The notes under the pieces: model-generated
Database searches by the model: none
The model's input: the letters and a program-made list of their open reading frames with translations, nothing else
What the model was told of the DNA's origin: nothing
NCBI RefSeq assembly: GCF_004023625.1
Contig: NZ_RPDJ01000044.1
Location: forward strand, 22,278-86,277
DNA: 64,000 nucleotides
Direction of reading: 5' to 3'
From: Streptomyces cavernae
GTDB taxonomy: Bacteria; Actinomycetota; Actinomycetes; Streptomycetales; Streptomycetaceae
Made by a program: the position numbers and the translations under genes
In this document: positions 51,508 to 60,909 of the stretch, in pieces
Layout of the letters: each line of letters starts with the position of its first letter
How positions within the stretch are numbered: the first letter of the stretch is position 1

Positions 51508-52725
51508 TCAGGCGGCAGGGCCGCGTTCGATCGGGCAGCTCATGCAGCGCGGGCCGCCCCGGCCGCGGCCGAGTTCGGCGCCGGCGATGGTGACGATCTC
51601 GATGCCCTGCTTGCGCAGATAGGTGTTGCTGGTGACGTTGCGCTCGTAGCCGACGATGACTCCGGGAGCGAGGGCGAGGAAGTTGCTGCCGTCGTCCCAC
51701 TGCTCGCGCTCGGCGTTACGGATGTCCTGGGGCGCGGAGAGCATCCTGACCTTGTCGAGGTCGAGGGCTTCCGCGAGGGCCCCCGCCAGGTCGGAGTTGG
51801 TGGTGACGTCGAAGCCGGTCTCGCGGGTGTCACTGGGCCGCAGGGTCCACGAGCGCAGGGAGTCGGCGAGGCCCGGGTAGATGGTGAAGGCGTCGCGGTC
51901 GACCATGGTGAGCACCGTGTCGAGGTGCATGTACGCGCGGGCCGCGGGGAGTTGGACCGCGATCAACCGGTTCGCGGTGCCCGCGGCGAAGAGCCGGGCG
52001 GCCAGGTTCTCCACGGCCTGTGCGGTGGTCCGTTCTCCCATCCCGACCAGCACGGCACCGCCTCCGAGCACGTGGACGTCACCGCCCTCCAGGGTGCCCA
52101 CCGGCCCGACGAGGAGTGGTTCGGGCGCGATGCCGCGGAACATCGGGTGGAAGCGGTAGATGGCCTCGGCGTGCAGACTCTCCCGCCGCCGGGCGGGCTT
52201 CGCCATCGGGTTGACCGACAGACGGTCGTACACCCAGCAGGAGTTGTCGCGGGGGAAGAGGTGGTTGGGCAGCGGGGCGAGGGCGAAGTCCTCGGCGGCG
52301 AGTGCGCTCCACACCAGGCTGTGCGGGGTGGTGAGCGGCAGGTCGCTCTTGAGGATGCCGCCGATCAGATAGCCGGCCAGGGTCTCGCCGTCCAGTTCGG
52401 CGCACAGTACGCGCACTGGGTCGACCAGGGCCGGGCCGACGGTGGCCGGGGTGACGACCCGTTCCAGGAGCCATTCACGCGCCTCGGGCACGTCGAGGGT
52501 CTGCGCGAGCAGGTCGGCGAAGTAGTGCACGCGGGCGCCGTGGTCCCTGAGGACCTGGGCGAAGGCGTCGTGCTCCTCCCGGGCCCGCTTGGCCCACAGG
52601 ATGTCGTCGAAGAGCAGGGCGTCGACGTTGCGCGGGGTGAGGCGGGACAGTTCGAGGCCCGGGCGGTGCAGGATCACCTGGCGCAGGGGGCCGACCTCGG
52701 AGTCGACGTGGAAGAGCCTGTTCAT
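51508..52725 (-). CDS. arcA: Arginine deiminase
   Basis: Hydrolyses arginine to citrulline and ammonia in the cytosol. 405 residues with NRLFHVDSEVGPLRQVILHRPG at the start in two parts, FPRDNSCWVYD, GGDVHVLGGGAVLVG, MHLDTVLTMVD and the C-terminal nucleophile in GRGGPRCMSCP (Cys near 392). The ATG at 52725 follows the arcD stop by 15 nt. Ammonia release could also counter acid from the fermentation enzymes. Confidence 0.97.
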   Translation of the reverse strand: MNRLFHVDSEVGPLRQVILHRPGLELSRLTPRNVDALLFDDILWAKRAREEHDAFAQVLRDHGARVHYFADLLAQTLDVPEAREWLLERVVTPATVGPALVDPVRVLCAELDGETLAGYLIGGILKSDLPLTTPHSLVWSALAAEDFALAPLPNHLFPRDNSCWVYDRLSVNPMAKPARRRESLHAEAIYRFHPMFRGIAPEPLLVGPVGTLEGGDVHVLGGGAVLVGMGERTTAQAVENLAARLFAAGTANRLIAVQLPAARAYMHLDTVLTMVDRDAFTIYPGLADSLRSWTLRPSDTRETGFDVTTNSDLAGALAEALDLDKVRMLSAPQDIRNAEREQWDDGSNFLALAPGVIVGYERNVTSNTYLRKQGIEIVTIAGAELGRGRGGPRCMSCPIERGPAA

Positions 52726-52740
52726 GGTGAGGCTTCCTTG

Positions 52741-54249
52741 TCAGTCGTGGTGGCGGAGGTTGATGTTCTTCCGGAGGCCGCCGGTTCGGTTCGTCGGCAG
52801 CCCGCGGGAGATCCGCTTCGCGGGTGCCGGGGTCTCCGGTGCCCGCAGCTCGCTCCCCCCGGCCTCGGCAGCAGGCTCGGACCGGCGCCGCTCGCCGTAC
52901 TCGCCCCGGTCCCGCTTCAGCCACACGTACACCGGCAGGCCGAGCAGCAGCACGAACAGCCCGTAGTAGACGGTCTGGTAGCCGCTGCCCTGGATCGACC
53001 AGTAGGAGAAGGCCATCGCGAGCGCGGTCACGGTGACGTCCCTGGCCAGAGCGCGCGGGGTGAGGCTCTCCCGGCCGCGCACCAGCAGCCAGTACAACTG
53101 GGCGGCGGCGGAGAACAGATACGGGATCACCGCCGTGAGCACGCTCAGCAGCACGATCTTGGTGAAGACGTCCTCGAAACGCGTGTAGCTGAACACGGTG
53201 ATCAGCGACGCGAGCACGGTGGAGGCGACGATGCCGAACACCGGGACACCGTTCTTCCCGCGCAGTTTCGCGAAGGCGGCGGGGAAGAGTCCGTCGCGGG
53301 CGGCGGCGTACGGCATCTCCGCGCACAGCATGGTCCAGCCGTTGAGTGCGCCGATGCCGGAGATGATCGCGGCGACGGCGACGGCGTCGCCGGCCCAGGT
53401 GCCGCCGAAGATGTTGTTGGCGGCGTCCGTGAACGGCGCGGTGGAGGAGCCCAGTCGGCCGTGCGAGACGGTGCCGAAGACGGCGAGGGTACCGAGTATG
53501 TAGATGACGGCGCAGGCGAGCGTGCCGTAGACGGTGGCCCGCGGCACATTGCGTCCCGGCTCCCGCACCCGGCTCGCGACCACCGAGGCGGCCTCCAGAC
53601 CTAGGTAGCTGAACAGGGCGATGGCCGCGGCGGCGGAGACGGCGCCCAGCGCGGACTGGTCGCTGGCGTTGAACGCCCCGAAGTTGTCCGGGTCGATGAA
53701 CAGCAGCCCGACGGTGGCCATGAAGACCAGCGGGACGAACTTCAGCACGGTCGTGATCACCTGGAAGGCGCCCATGTTGCGCACGCCGGTGAGGTTGATC
53801 GCGGCCGGGATCCACAGCCCGGTCAGGGCGATCAGTACCGAAGCCCACTTGTCGTGCCCGGTGTTGACGAACACCTCGACATAGCCGACCCAGGCCACCA
53901 CGATCGCGGCGTTCCCGGCCCAGGCGGTGATCCAGTACGACCAGGCGTTCAGGAATCCCGTGAACTCGCCGAACGCCTCACGGGCGTAGACGTATGGGCC
54001 GCCACTGGCCGGCACGCGCTTCGACAGGGCTCCGAACGTCACGGCCAGCGCGAGCGCGCCGAGCGTCACGGCGACGAACGCCACGAGCGAGATCGGCCCG
54101 TACGGCGCGAGGGCCGACGGCAGGGCGAAGACTCCGGTGCCGATGATGCTGCCGATCACGAGGGCGGACGCGGCGGGAAGGCCGAGTGCCGCCGTCGGGG
54201 CCGGTTCTCGGCCGTCATCCGCTGCACGCTTCCTGATGGACGTGGACAT
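52741..54249 (-). CDS. arcD: APC-family amino acid permease, likely arginine/ornithine antiporter
   Basis: A 502-residue permease with 12 predicted helices. It has the APC signature IGSIIGTGVFALPSALAPYG near residue 33 and an ASRVREPGRNVPRATVYGT loop. Position ahead of arcAB argues for electroneutral arginine/ornithine exchange, though family members also carry agmatine/putrescine. The C-terminal 70 residues are polar. AAGGAG lies 7 nt before the ATG at 54249. Confidence 0.88.
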   Translation of the reverse strand: MSTSIRKRAADDGREPAPTAALGLPAASALVIGSIIGTGVFALPSALAPYGPISLVAFVAVTLGALALAVTFGALSKRVPASGGPYVYAREAFGEFTGFLNAWSYWITAWAGNAAIVVAWVGYVEVFVNTGHDKWASVLIALTGLWIPAAINLTGVRNMGAFQVITTVLKFVPLVFMATVGLLFIDPDNFGAFNASDQSALGAVSAAAAIALFSYLGLEAASVVASRVREPGRNVPRATVYGTLACAVIYILGTLAVFGTVSHGRLGSSTAPFTDAANNIFGGTWAGDAVAVAAIISGIGALNGWTMLCAEMPYAAARDGLFPAAFAKLRGKNGVPVFGIVASTVLASLITVFSYTRFEDVFTKIVLLSVLTAVIPYLFSAAAQLYWLLVRGRESLTPRALARDVTVTALAMAFSYWSIQGSGYQTVYYGLFVLLLGLPVYVWLKRDRGEYGERRRSEPAAEAGGSELRAPETPAPAKRISRGLPTNRTGGLRKNINLRHHD

Positions 54250-54371
54250 GGCGATGCTCCTTGTGCTGGTCGACCGGTCGCCGAGGAAGTCGGCGCACGG
54301 CCGCCTGAAAGTCGGCCTGCCGGCCGCTGAGGGGAATCGATCCACCACGATCGTTCTGCGCCACGACGACC

Positions 54372-54437
54372 ACGGTGAGTGGCCACAAGTCCCCCCGCGG
54401 GGCCCATTGGTCCCGGCCCTGCATGCCCGCTCGGCCC
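54372..54437 (-). promoter_or_regulatory. Dormancy-box pair and -10 upstream of arcDAB
   Basis: On the minus strand GGACCAATGGGCCC (54400-54413) and GGGCCGAGCGGGCA (54424-54437) have centres 24 bp apart. CACCGT (54372-54377) starts 29.5 bp from the proximal centre. The leader would be about 115 nt. This is the last box seen before the acyltransferase/STAND block. Confidence 0.55.
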
Positions 54438-54489
54438 CTCCCGCGTCCTGTCGCACAGGCGTGAGCTAGTGCCGCAACAGGCAACGTTG

Positions 54490-54505
54490 GCCCCGCTGCC
54501 GGGGC
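54490..54505 (-). terminator. Short hairpin after the acyltransferase gene
   Basis: A 6-bp GC stem (GCCCCG/CGGGGC) with a CTGC loop, 59 nt beyond the acyltransferase stop. It is weak evidence for termination. Confidence 0.4.
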
Positions 54506-54563
54506 ACTGGAAGCAGGGAATCGCATCGACGTTCACTCCATGGCGGTGCGGCACGGGCGCTCG

Positions 54564-55835
54564 TCACGGTGACTGCGCGCGGCGTGCCAACCTGCGGCCC
54601 CAGGTCTGGCCCGGAACCTCGACGTAGCGGTGGGTCAGCAGGCACAGCGGCAACAGCACGGCGAGGAACGCCACTTCGCGGGCGGGACTGTCCTGGCGCC
54701 GTCGGCCGATCGTGCCGTCGATCACCGCCAGCAGCACCGGATGCACCAAATAGACCGAGTAACTGATCGTTCCCAACCCGGTCAGCATCCGCGGCACACA
54801 CCGGCGGCGCCACGCCAGTCCGGCTCCGAAGGTGAGCACAGCCAGCAGGAACGCGACGATCCAGCCTCGCCGGGTGAAGTGGTCACCGTCGCCGTACCAG
54901 TACGCACTCCCCGCGGCACAGGCGACCACCGTGACGGCAGCGCCGGCCGCACAGCGCCAGGTGATCTGACCGTTCTCGGCACGGTGGACGGCGGTGCCGA
55001 GGAACATCACGGCGAGGATCACCAGGCCCTCCCACAGCGGGACCGTGCCGTTGAACGGGACAAGGACGAGCGCCGGCACCCCGCCCAACAGGCCCCCGAA
55101 CCCCCGGAGCAGGGGTGACCCGGCACTCGCACAGCAGATGGCGACCACCATGCTGATCGAGGCGAACGCGATCAGCGGACCGGTGCCGACCAGGCCGGAC
55201 AGGGCAGAAGCCGGCAGCACCACCCCAGCCGCCACGCTCACAGCGGCGAGCACGGCCAGGACGACGGCGACCGCCGCGGACCGCTGATGCAGGCGAACCG
55301 TGAAAAGCGCGACGACCAGCAGGTAGAAGGCCATCTCGTAGGAGAGCGTCCACAGGACGAGCAGGAGATTGGGCGTCCCCAGTAACTCCTGGAGCATCGT
55401 GGCGTGGGCGACAGCCACGGTGGCAGCGCTCTGCTGACCGAAGTCGCGCATCTCCAAAAGCCCCAAGTGGTTGAGGGCAAGGAGCACAGCGACGACCGCC
55501 GCCCACAGCGGGTACACACGGAACATCCGGCCGATCCAGAACGTCCGGACGCAGCCCCTTCGCTCCAGCGACGCGGGGATGATGTAGCCGCTCACCAGGA
55601 AGAACACCATGATGCCGTAGCGGCTGGTGTTGAACTGCGGCATCAACTCCCGCCGGAAGTCCGCGAGGAAGGTGTACGACGAGTGGTCGAACACCACCAC
55701 GAGTGCGGCGATGCCGCGCAACGCGTCCAGCCAGCCCATCCGCGACGGCCCGGCCGCTGCGACGACGGACAGCAATCGCGATGTGACTGACAGTGAACGT
55801 GCCGGTGAAGCAGGGACGAGGGGTGGGGATTCCAT
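54564..55835 (-). CDS. Acyltransferase 3 family membrane protein
   Basis: A 423-residue integral membrane acyltransferase with about ten helices. The family N-terminal motif WLDALRGIAALVVVFDHSS contains the conserved catalytic-type His, and MVFFLVSGYIIPASLERRG carries the FFxxSG signature. Members O-acylate sugars, lipids or antibiotics on the outer face. Neighbours give no hint of substrate. The ATG at 55835 has GGGG-rich sequence upstream. No dormancy box was found. It diverges from the STAND gene. Confidence 0.88.
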   Translation of the reverse strand: MESPPLVPASPARSLSVTSRLLSVVAAAGPSRMGWLDALRGIAALVVVFDHSSYTFLADFRRELMPQFNTSRYGIMVFFLVSGYIIPASLERRGCVRTFWIGRMFRVYPLWAAVVAVLLALNHLGLLEMRDFGQQSAATVAVAHATMLQELLGTPNLLLVLWTLSYEMAFYLLVVALFTVRLHQRSAAVAVVLAVLAAVSVAAGVVLPASALSGLVGTGPLIAFASISMVVAICCASAGSPLLRGFGGLLGGVPALVLVPFNGTVPLWEGLVILAVMFLGTAVHRAENGQITWRCAAGAAVTVVACAAGSAYWYGDGDHFTRRGWIVAFLLAVLTFGAGLAWRRRCVPRMLTGLGTISYSVYLVHPVLLAVIDGTIGRRRQDSPAREVAFLAVLLPLCLLTHRYVEVPGQTWGRRLARRAQSP

Positions 55836-55860
55836 GCGTGGACAGAGTCCTCTTCAGTGA

Positions 55861-56032
55861 GGTGTTGGTTGGGCAGGTGTTGGTTGGGCCGAGTGGGCTC
55901 GCAGGCCGCGCCCTGCCGGTCGCCGACGACCAGCAGGGCGCTCCCCGCAGAGCGGTCCCCCGCGCCGCTCACAGCACCGAGTCCAGCGGCTGGAGCATTG
56001 TTCGGCAGTAGTGTTCTGGCGGCCGAACAATG
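55861..56032. promoter_or_regulatory. Operator-like inverted repeat and direct repeats upstream of the STAND gene
   Basis: A perfect 11-bp inverted repeat (CATTGTTCGGC at 55996-56006, GCCGAACAATG at 56022-56032) with a 15-bp spacer lies 92 bp before the STAND start. Two tandem copies of GGTGTTGGTTGGGC (55861-55874 and 55876-55889) are nearer the acyltransferase. The dyad could be the operator of a dimeric regulator; the STAND protein itself has an N-terminal HTH. Confidence 0.5.
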
Positions 56033-56123
56033 AAACGGGCGGGGCGCGCGAGCCTTTCGGGTGTCATATGAGGTGCCTGGATCGGCTGCGCTCTGATGCC
56101 GGGTTGCCTGGAGGGGTGAAGGC

Positions 56124-59100
56124 GTGGCGGGGCGTCGTGAAGTGCCGGTGGACCCGGCGGCGGGTCCGGTGCAGCGGTTCGCGTTCGAGTTACGCAAGCT
56201 GAGGGCGGAGGCGGACGGGATCACCTACCGGTCGCTGGCCGTGCGGGCGGGCTACTCGGTGTCCACGCTGTCGCAGGCGGCGGCGGGCGAGCAGCTGCCG
56301 ACGCTGCCGGTGGCCCTGGCCTACGCGGGGGCGTGCGGCGGAGACCTGGTGGAATGGGAGGCCAGGTGGAAGGAGGCGGTGGCGGAGTCCGCCGGTGACG
56401 GCTTACGGGACGACGACGGATCACTCACGCCGTACCGGGGCCTGGCACGGTTCGAGACCGGGGACAGCGGCCTGTTCTTCGGCCGGGACCAGCTCACCGC
56501 CGACCTGGTCGACCTGCTGCGCCGTCGGCGGTTCGCCGCCGTCTTCGGCCCCTCCGGCAGCGGCAAGTCCTCCCTGTTGCGGGCCGGCCTGATACCCGTC
56601 CTCCGGCGCGCTCGGGAGCCGGGACTGCGCCCGGCCGCGATCCGGATCCTGACACCGGGCGAACACCCCGCCCGCGGCCACGCGCCCCTCCTCACACCCG
56701 CACTTTCCGACGACGACAGCGCCGGGGCGGACACGCTCGTGATCGTCGACCAGTTCGAGGAGGTCTTCACCCTCTGCCACGATCCCGCCGAGCGTGCCGC
56801 CTTCATCGACCTGCTGCTGAGCGCCCGGCAGCCCGAGAGCCGCCTGCGGGTGCTGTTGGCGGTCCGCGGCGACTTCTACGGCCGCTGCGCCGAGCACCGC
56901 GAGCTGGCCGACGCACTGCGCGATGCAAACCTCCTGGCCGGAGCGATGAGCCAGGCGGAATTGCGCGACGCCGTCGTCAAGCCGGCCACGGCGGCCGGAC
57001 TGACCGTGGAACGCGCTCTCACCACCCGACTGGTCAAGGAGGTCGCCGACGCACCGGGCGGGCTGCCGCTGCTGTCCCACGCGTTGCTGGAGACCTGGCG
57101 CCGCCGCCGCGGCAAGACACTGACCATTGCCGGGTACGAGGCGGCCGGATGCCTGGACGGCGCGATCGCCAAGACCGCGGAGGAGGTCTACGGCCGGTTC
57201 ACCGAAGACCAGGCGGCTGCCGCCCGCCGGGTGTTGCTGCGCCTGGTCGTCCCCGGATGGGGGTCTCCCCGCTCGAGCGAAGCCGAGAGTGGGGGAGGCA
57301 CCCCCGACACCCGCCGTCCCGTCGAGCGCGCGGAACTTCCCGTCGAGCGCGCGGAACTTCCCGTCGAGCGCGCGGAACTGCCCGGCACCGGCCGGGACGA
57401 CACCGCCCGGGTGGTGGAGGCACTCGCCGGGGCGCGGCTGCTCACCCTGGACGGCGACACGGTCGAGATGGCCCACGAGGCTCTGATCACGGCCTGGCCC
57501 CGGCTGCGCGGATGGATCGAGGCGGACCGCGAACGTCTGCGTGTGCACCGGAGACTGACCGAAGCCGCCCACGCCTGGCAGGAACTGGGCCGCGAAGAGG
57601 GCGCTTTGTACCGGGGAAGCCGGCTCGCCGCCGCCCGGGAACACTTCGGCGGCGCACCGCGCGAGGACCTGACCGACCTGGAGCACGCCTTCCTCGACGC
57701 CGGCCGCGACCACGAGCAGAAGGGCCGTCGCCGGTACCGGCTGGTGCTCACCGCGGTCACCGCCGCCCTGTGCCTCGCCCTCGTCGCCGCCGGCCTCGCC
57801 GTGGGGCAGTGGCAGAGCGCGGTCACCGCCCAGCACCTGGCCCAGTCCCGCCAACTGGCCGCCCAGTCCAGTGCGTTGCTGGACTCGGAACCCGACCTCG
57901 CCGCACTGCTCGCTGTCCACGCCTACCGAACCAGCCCGACCCGCGAAGCGGCCGCCGCCCTGTATGCCGCCGCGGCGCTACCGCTGCGCAAGCGCCTGAC
58001 CGGCGGCACCGAGCCCGTGGATGCCATCGCCCTCAGCCCGGACGGACGCACTCTCGCCGCCAACGGCCGAGACGGCAAGGTGCGGATCTGGGATCTGCCC
58101 GAAGGCCGGCTGCGGCACACGTTCACGTTCACCGGCTACGACAGCGGCGAGGTCGCGGCGTTCAGCCCCGACGGACGCACCCTCGCTGTCACTGCCGTCC
58201 GCGCCGCCGACGTGATGGTGGCCCTCCTGGATCCGGTCACCGGCAGGAAACTCAGAACCTTCACCATCCCCGACGGTGCGGTACGCGGGATGGCCTTCAG
58301 CCCTGACGGTCGTACCGTGGCCGCCTCCTCAGCAAGTGCCGTACGGGTATGGGACGTCGCCACCGGCCGCAAGCGGCGCAGCTTCACCAGACTCTCCGAC
58401 CCGCAGGCGGTCGGCTTCGGCCCTGACGGACGTACCGTCGCCGCGGTGGACAACGGACGGGTGAGGGTGTGGGACGTGGCCACCGGCCGCACCCGGACCG
58501 CCCATGACGTCCAGAGCGAGCGCGGTGGGATGGTCTTCAGCCCTGACGGCCGGACATACGCGGTTGGCCGCACCGACGGTTCGGTGCAACTGCGGGACAC
58601 GGCCACTGGAATCGTCCGGCGCACCTTCACGGACGGTCCCATCGGGTTGAACGAGGTGACCTTCGCCCCGGACGGGCGCACTCTCGCCATCCCGGGCCGT
58701 GGCGACACGGTGCGACTGTGGGACACCGTCTCCGGCACGGCGCGGGCCACGGTGACCGTCGGTCACCACGGACGGGGGGCCACGAAACTGGCCCTCAGCG
58801 GGGATGGCCACACCTTGGTCACCAGCAACAACTCGGACCCCACCGTCCGCGTCCACCGCCTGACCGCTGATCGCCCGCGGACCACTCTGCGTAGCCACTC
58901 CGGCACGTACGTCGCCGACATGGCATTCAGCGCGGACGGACGCACGGTGGCCACCGTGCGCCAAGGGCCGCCCGGTGGTGGGTCGGTACAGCTTTGGGAT
59001 GCCAGGACCGGCAATCGCGAAGCCACATTGTCGCTCGACACCGGCTCGGCACTGGGGAAGCAACTGTCCGTCATGGTTTCCCGCCTCGGGGCTGTGGGGT

Positions 59101-59918
59101 TCAGCCCGACCGGGCGCGCCTTGGCCGCCAGGGCCGTCAAGAAGGGGGTGATCGAGGTCCGGGATGTCGTCACGGGCCGCCTCCGCCAAAGCCGTGCCCT
59201 GGGCGCCATCGACACGGCGGTCTTCAGTCCCGACGGGACGCGGCTCGCCATCGTCGGCCGGGAGGGGTCGACGCGGATCTGGCACCTTTCTACCGGCGCG
59301 CTGCACACCGCCCGCACCGGCCGCAGCCGACCCGTCAGGGCGGTGGCGTTCACCCCGGACGGCCGCACACTTGCCGTCGCACACATCGGGGCCAGGGAAG
59401 AAATCAGGCTGCTCGACGCCACAACCGGCCGCACACAGCGCACCATCAAGGTGGGGTCCCGGAACCTGCTGTCCCTGGCATTCAGCCCGGACGGGCACAC
59501 CCTGGCCACCACAAGCGGCAGTAACGGACTCGTGGAGACGTGGGACGCGCGCACCGGCCGGCTCCAGGACAGCTTCAGTGTCAGCGGTGAGGCGGCGTCG
59601 CTGGCTTTCAGCCCAGATGGAGGCACCCTGGCCGTGAGCGGCGTCAGAGGAGTCCAGCTCTGGGACCTCCCCACCAGCCAGCCCAGAATCACCCTGCCGA
59701 CCCGCTCGCCCGGAGTAGTGGCGTTCAGCCCGGACGGACGGACCCTGGCCATCAGCTCGGGCGGCTCCGTCGGCCTGTGGAACGTCGACCTGCCCGACCC
59801 GGCCCGTGCGATCCGCGACATCTGCGACGCCGTCGACACGGCTCTCACCCCTCTGGAACAGTCCCGCTACCTGCACGCCCAGTCCACTGAGACAGGCTGC
59901 CCGTCGGCCGCGCGATAG
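56124..59918 (+). CDS. HTH-STAND NTPase-WD40 repeat protein
   Basis: A 1264-residue multidomain protein. An XRE-like HTH (about residues 15-80; YRSLAVRAGYSVSTLSQ) is followed by a STAND NTPase with Walker A GPSGSGKSS near 142 and Walker B-like LVIVDQFEEVF near 205. A winged-helix/helical region extends to 530, and a single hydrophobic segment lies near 538-560. About 14 WD40 blades (FSPDGRTLA-type) run from 635 to 1240, enough for two seven-bladed propellers. Streptomycete relatives are nSTAND1-like; some STAND proteins act in defence or signalling, but no effector is evident here. It starts with GTG, GGAGGGG 7 nt upstream. Confidence 0.9.
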   Translation: MAGRREVPVDPAAGPVQRFAFELRKLRAEADGITYRSLAVRAGYSVSTLSQAAAGEQLPTLPVALAYAGACGGDLVEWEARWKEAVAESAGDGLRDDDGSLTPYRGLARFETGDSGLFFGRDQLTADLVDLLRRRRFAAVFGPSGSGKSSLLRAGLIPVLRRAREPGLRPAAIRILTPGEHPARGHAPLLTPALSDDDSAGADTLVIVDQFEEVFTLCHDPAERAAFIDLLLSARQPESRLRVLLAVRGDFYGRCAEHRELADALRDANLLAGAMSQAELRDAVVKPATAAGLTVERALTTRLVKEVADAPGGLPLLSHALLETWRRRRGKTLTIAGYEAAGCLDGAIAKTAEEVYGRFTEDQAAAARRVLLRLVVPGWGSPRSSEAESGGGTPDTRRPVERAELPVERAELPVERAELPGTGRDDTARVVEALAGARLLTLDGDTVEMAHEALITAWPRLRGWIEADRERLRVHRRLTEAAHAWQELGREEGALYRGSRLAAAREHFGGAPREDLTDLEHAFLDAGRDHEQKGRRRYRLVLTAVTAALCLALVAAGLAVGQWQSAVTAQHLAQSRQLAAQSSALLDSEPDLAALLAVHAYRTSPTREAAAALYAAAALPLRKRLTGGTEPVDAIALSPDGRTLAANGRDGKVRIWDLPEGRLRHTFTFTGYDSGEVAAFSPDGRTLAVTAVRAADVMVALLDPVTGRKLRTFTIPDGAVRGMAFSPDGRTVAASSASAVRVWDVATGRKRRSFTRLSDPQAVGFGPDGRTVAAVDNGRVRVWDVATGRTRTAHDVQSERGGMVFSPDGRTYAVGRTDGSVQLRDTATGIVRRTFTDGPIGLNEVTFAPDGRTLAIPGRGDTVRLWDTVSGTARATVTVGHHGRGATKLALSGDGHTLVTSNNSDPTVRVHRLTADRPRTTLRSHSGTYVADMAFSADGRTVATVRQGPPGGGSVQLWDARTGNREATLSLDTGSALGKQLSVMVSRLGAVGFSPTGRALAARAVKKGVIEVRDVVTGRLRQSRALGAIDTAVFSPDGTRLAIVGREGSTRIWHLSTGALHTARTGRSRPVRAVAFTPDGRTLAVAHIGAREEIRLLDATTGRTQRTIKVGSRNLLSLAFSPDGHTLATTSGSNGLVETWDARTGRLQDSFSVSGEAASLAFSPDGGTLAVSGVRGVQLWDLPTSQPRITLPTRSPGVVAFSPDGRTLAISSGGSVGLWNVDLPDPARAIRDICDAVDTALTPLEQSRYLHAQSTETGCPSAAR
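57259..57380. repeat. In-frame palindromic element and 3 x 21-bp repeat inside the STAND gene
   Basis: A hairpin-forming element (57259-57305: GGGGGT arm, CTCGAGCGAAGCCGAG core, ACCCCC arm) resembles a palindromic repeat I recall as common in Streptomyces intergenic DNA; here it is read in frame as GWGSPRSSEAESGGG. It is followed by three 21-bp units (57318-57338, 57339-57359, 57360-57380) encoding VERAELP three times. Both lie in a linker after the NTPase region. Confidence 0.7.
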
Positions 59919-59982
59919 GACCTCACCGCGCAGTCACCGCGAAGCTGCCGTGAGGGCTGTAGCGGTACCGAACGCCCGGTTC

Positions 59983-60047
59983 GGGCCGGCCGGACCCCGG
60001 TCGGGGCCGACCGGCCCAAGCGCTGCTGCCGGGGAGCACCGGAGAGT
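59983..60047 (+). promoter_or_regulatory. Dormancy-box pair and -10 upstream of the fourth CBS-BON gene
   Basis: GGGCCGGCCGGACC (59983-59996) and GGGCCGACCGGCCC (60004-60017), centres 21 bp apart. GAGAGT (60042-60047) starts 31.5 bp from the proximal centre. The leader is about 32 nt. The core matches the adhE box exactly. Confidence 0.68.
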
Positions 60048-60085
60048 GGGAGGACGAGACGTACGAGACCGAGGAGGCAGGAGTC

Positions 60086-60802
60086 ATGCGGCACCGGATG
60101 GTGAGCGACCTCATGACGACGTCCGTCGTACGGGTGCGGCGGGACACCGGCTTCAAGGAGACCGCGAAGCTGCTCGCAGAGTACGACGTCACGGCAGTCC
60201 CGGTCGTGGACGACGACGAGCGCCCGCTGGGCGTGGTCTCCGAGGCCGATCTGCTGCGCAAGGAGGCAGGACAGCTGGACCCGGCCGGGCTGCTGCCGGT
60301 CCTGCACCCGCGACCGGCCGACCGGGCCAAGGCGGAGGCGGCGACGGCCGAGGGCCTGATGAACAGCCCGGCGGTGGTCGCCAGGCCGCAGTGGACCGTG
60401 GTGGAGGCCGCGCAGGTCATGGAACGCCACCACGTCAAACGGCTGCCGGTGGTCGACGAGGCCGGACGGCTCATCGGTGTGATCAGCCGAGCCGACCTGC
60501 TCCGCGTCTTCCTGCGCGGCGACCGCGCCATCCGCGAGGAGATCTCCCGGGAGGTACTCGTGCGCACGCTGGGCCTGGCGCCGACCGCGGTCGCCGTACA
60601 GGTGGTCGACGGCCGGGTCACCTTGCGCGGCACTGTCGAGCGGAAGTCCCTCATCCCCGTCGTCCTGCGGCTGTGCCGGGGTGTGGACGGAGTGGTGGAC
60701 GTGGCCTCCGACCTGGGCTGTCGGATCGACGACAGCTCCGCGGACGACAGCGTCGCAGCGCCTGAAGCGGGCACGTCGCGTCGCGCCCAGCTGGCGCCTT
60801 GA
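60086..60802 (+). CDS. CBS-BON domain protein (fourth copy)
   Basis: 238 residues: CBS motifs at about 5-58 (RPLGVVSEADLL) and 90-143 (GRLIGVISRADLLRVF), BON at about 150-210 (VQVVDGRVTLRGTVERKSL). It belongs to the SEADLL subgroup along with the gene at 62535, distinct from the trio at 22-38 kb. AGGAGGCAGGAG precedes the ATG at 60086. The PNPOx gene starts 107 nt downstream without a box of its own, so the two may be co-transcribed. Confidence 0.9.
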   Translation: MRHRMVSDLMTTSVVRVRRDTGFKETAKLLAEYDVTAVPVVDDDERPLGVVSEADLLRKEAGQLDPAGLLPVLHPRPADRAKAEAATAEGLMNSPAVVARPQWTVVEAAQVMERHHVKRLPVVDEAGRLIGVISRADLLRVFLRGDRAIREEISREVLVRTLGLAPTAVAVQVVDGRVTLRGTVERKSLIPVVLRLCRGVDGVVDVASDLGCRIDDSSADDSVAAPEAGTSRRAQLAP

Positions 60803-60909
60803 GCCACCCCGCCCCCAGGAAACAACGGCTCGTTCCTCTTCGTCCCGGCACGAAGCCGGGCTGACAGCACGGGCCCACCGTGAGCCTCCGACCCGCACGG
60901 AAGACCATC

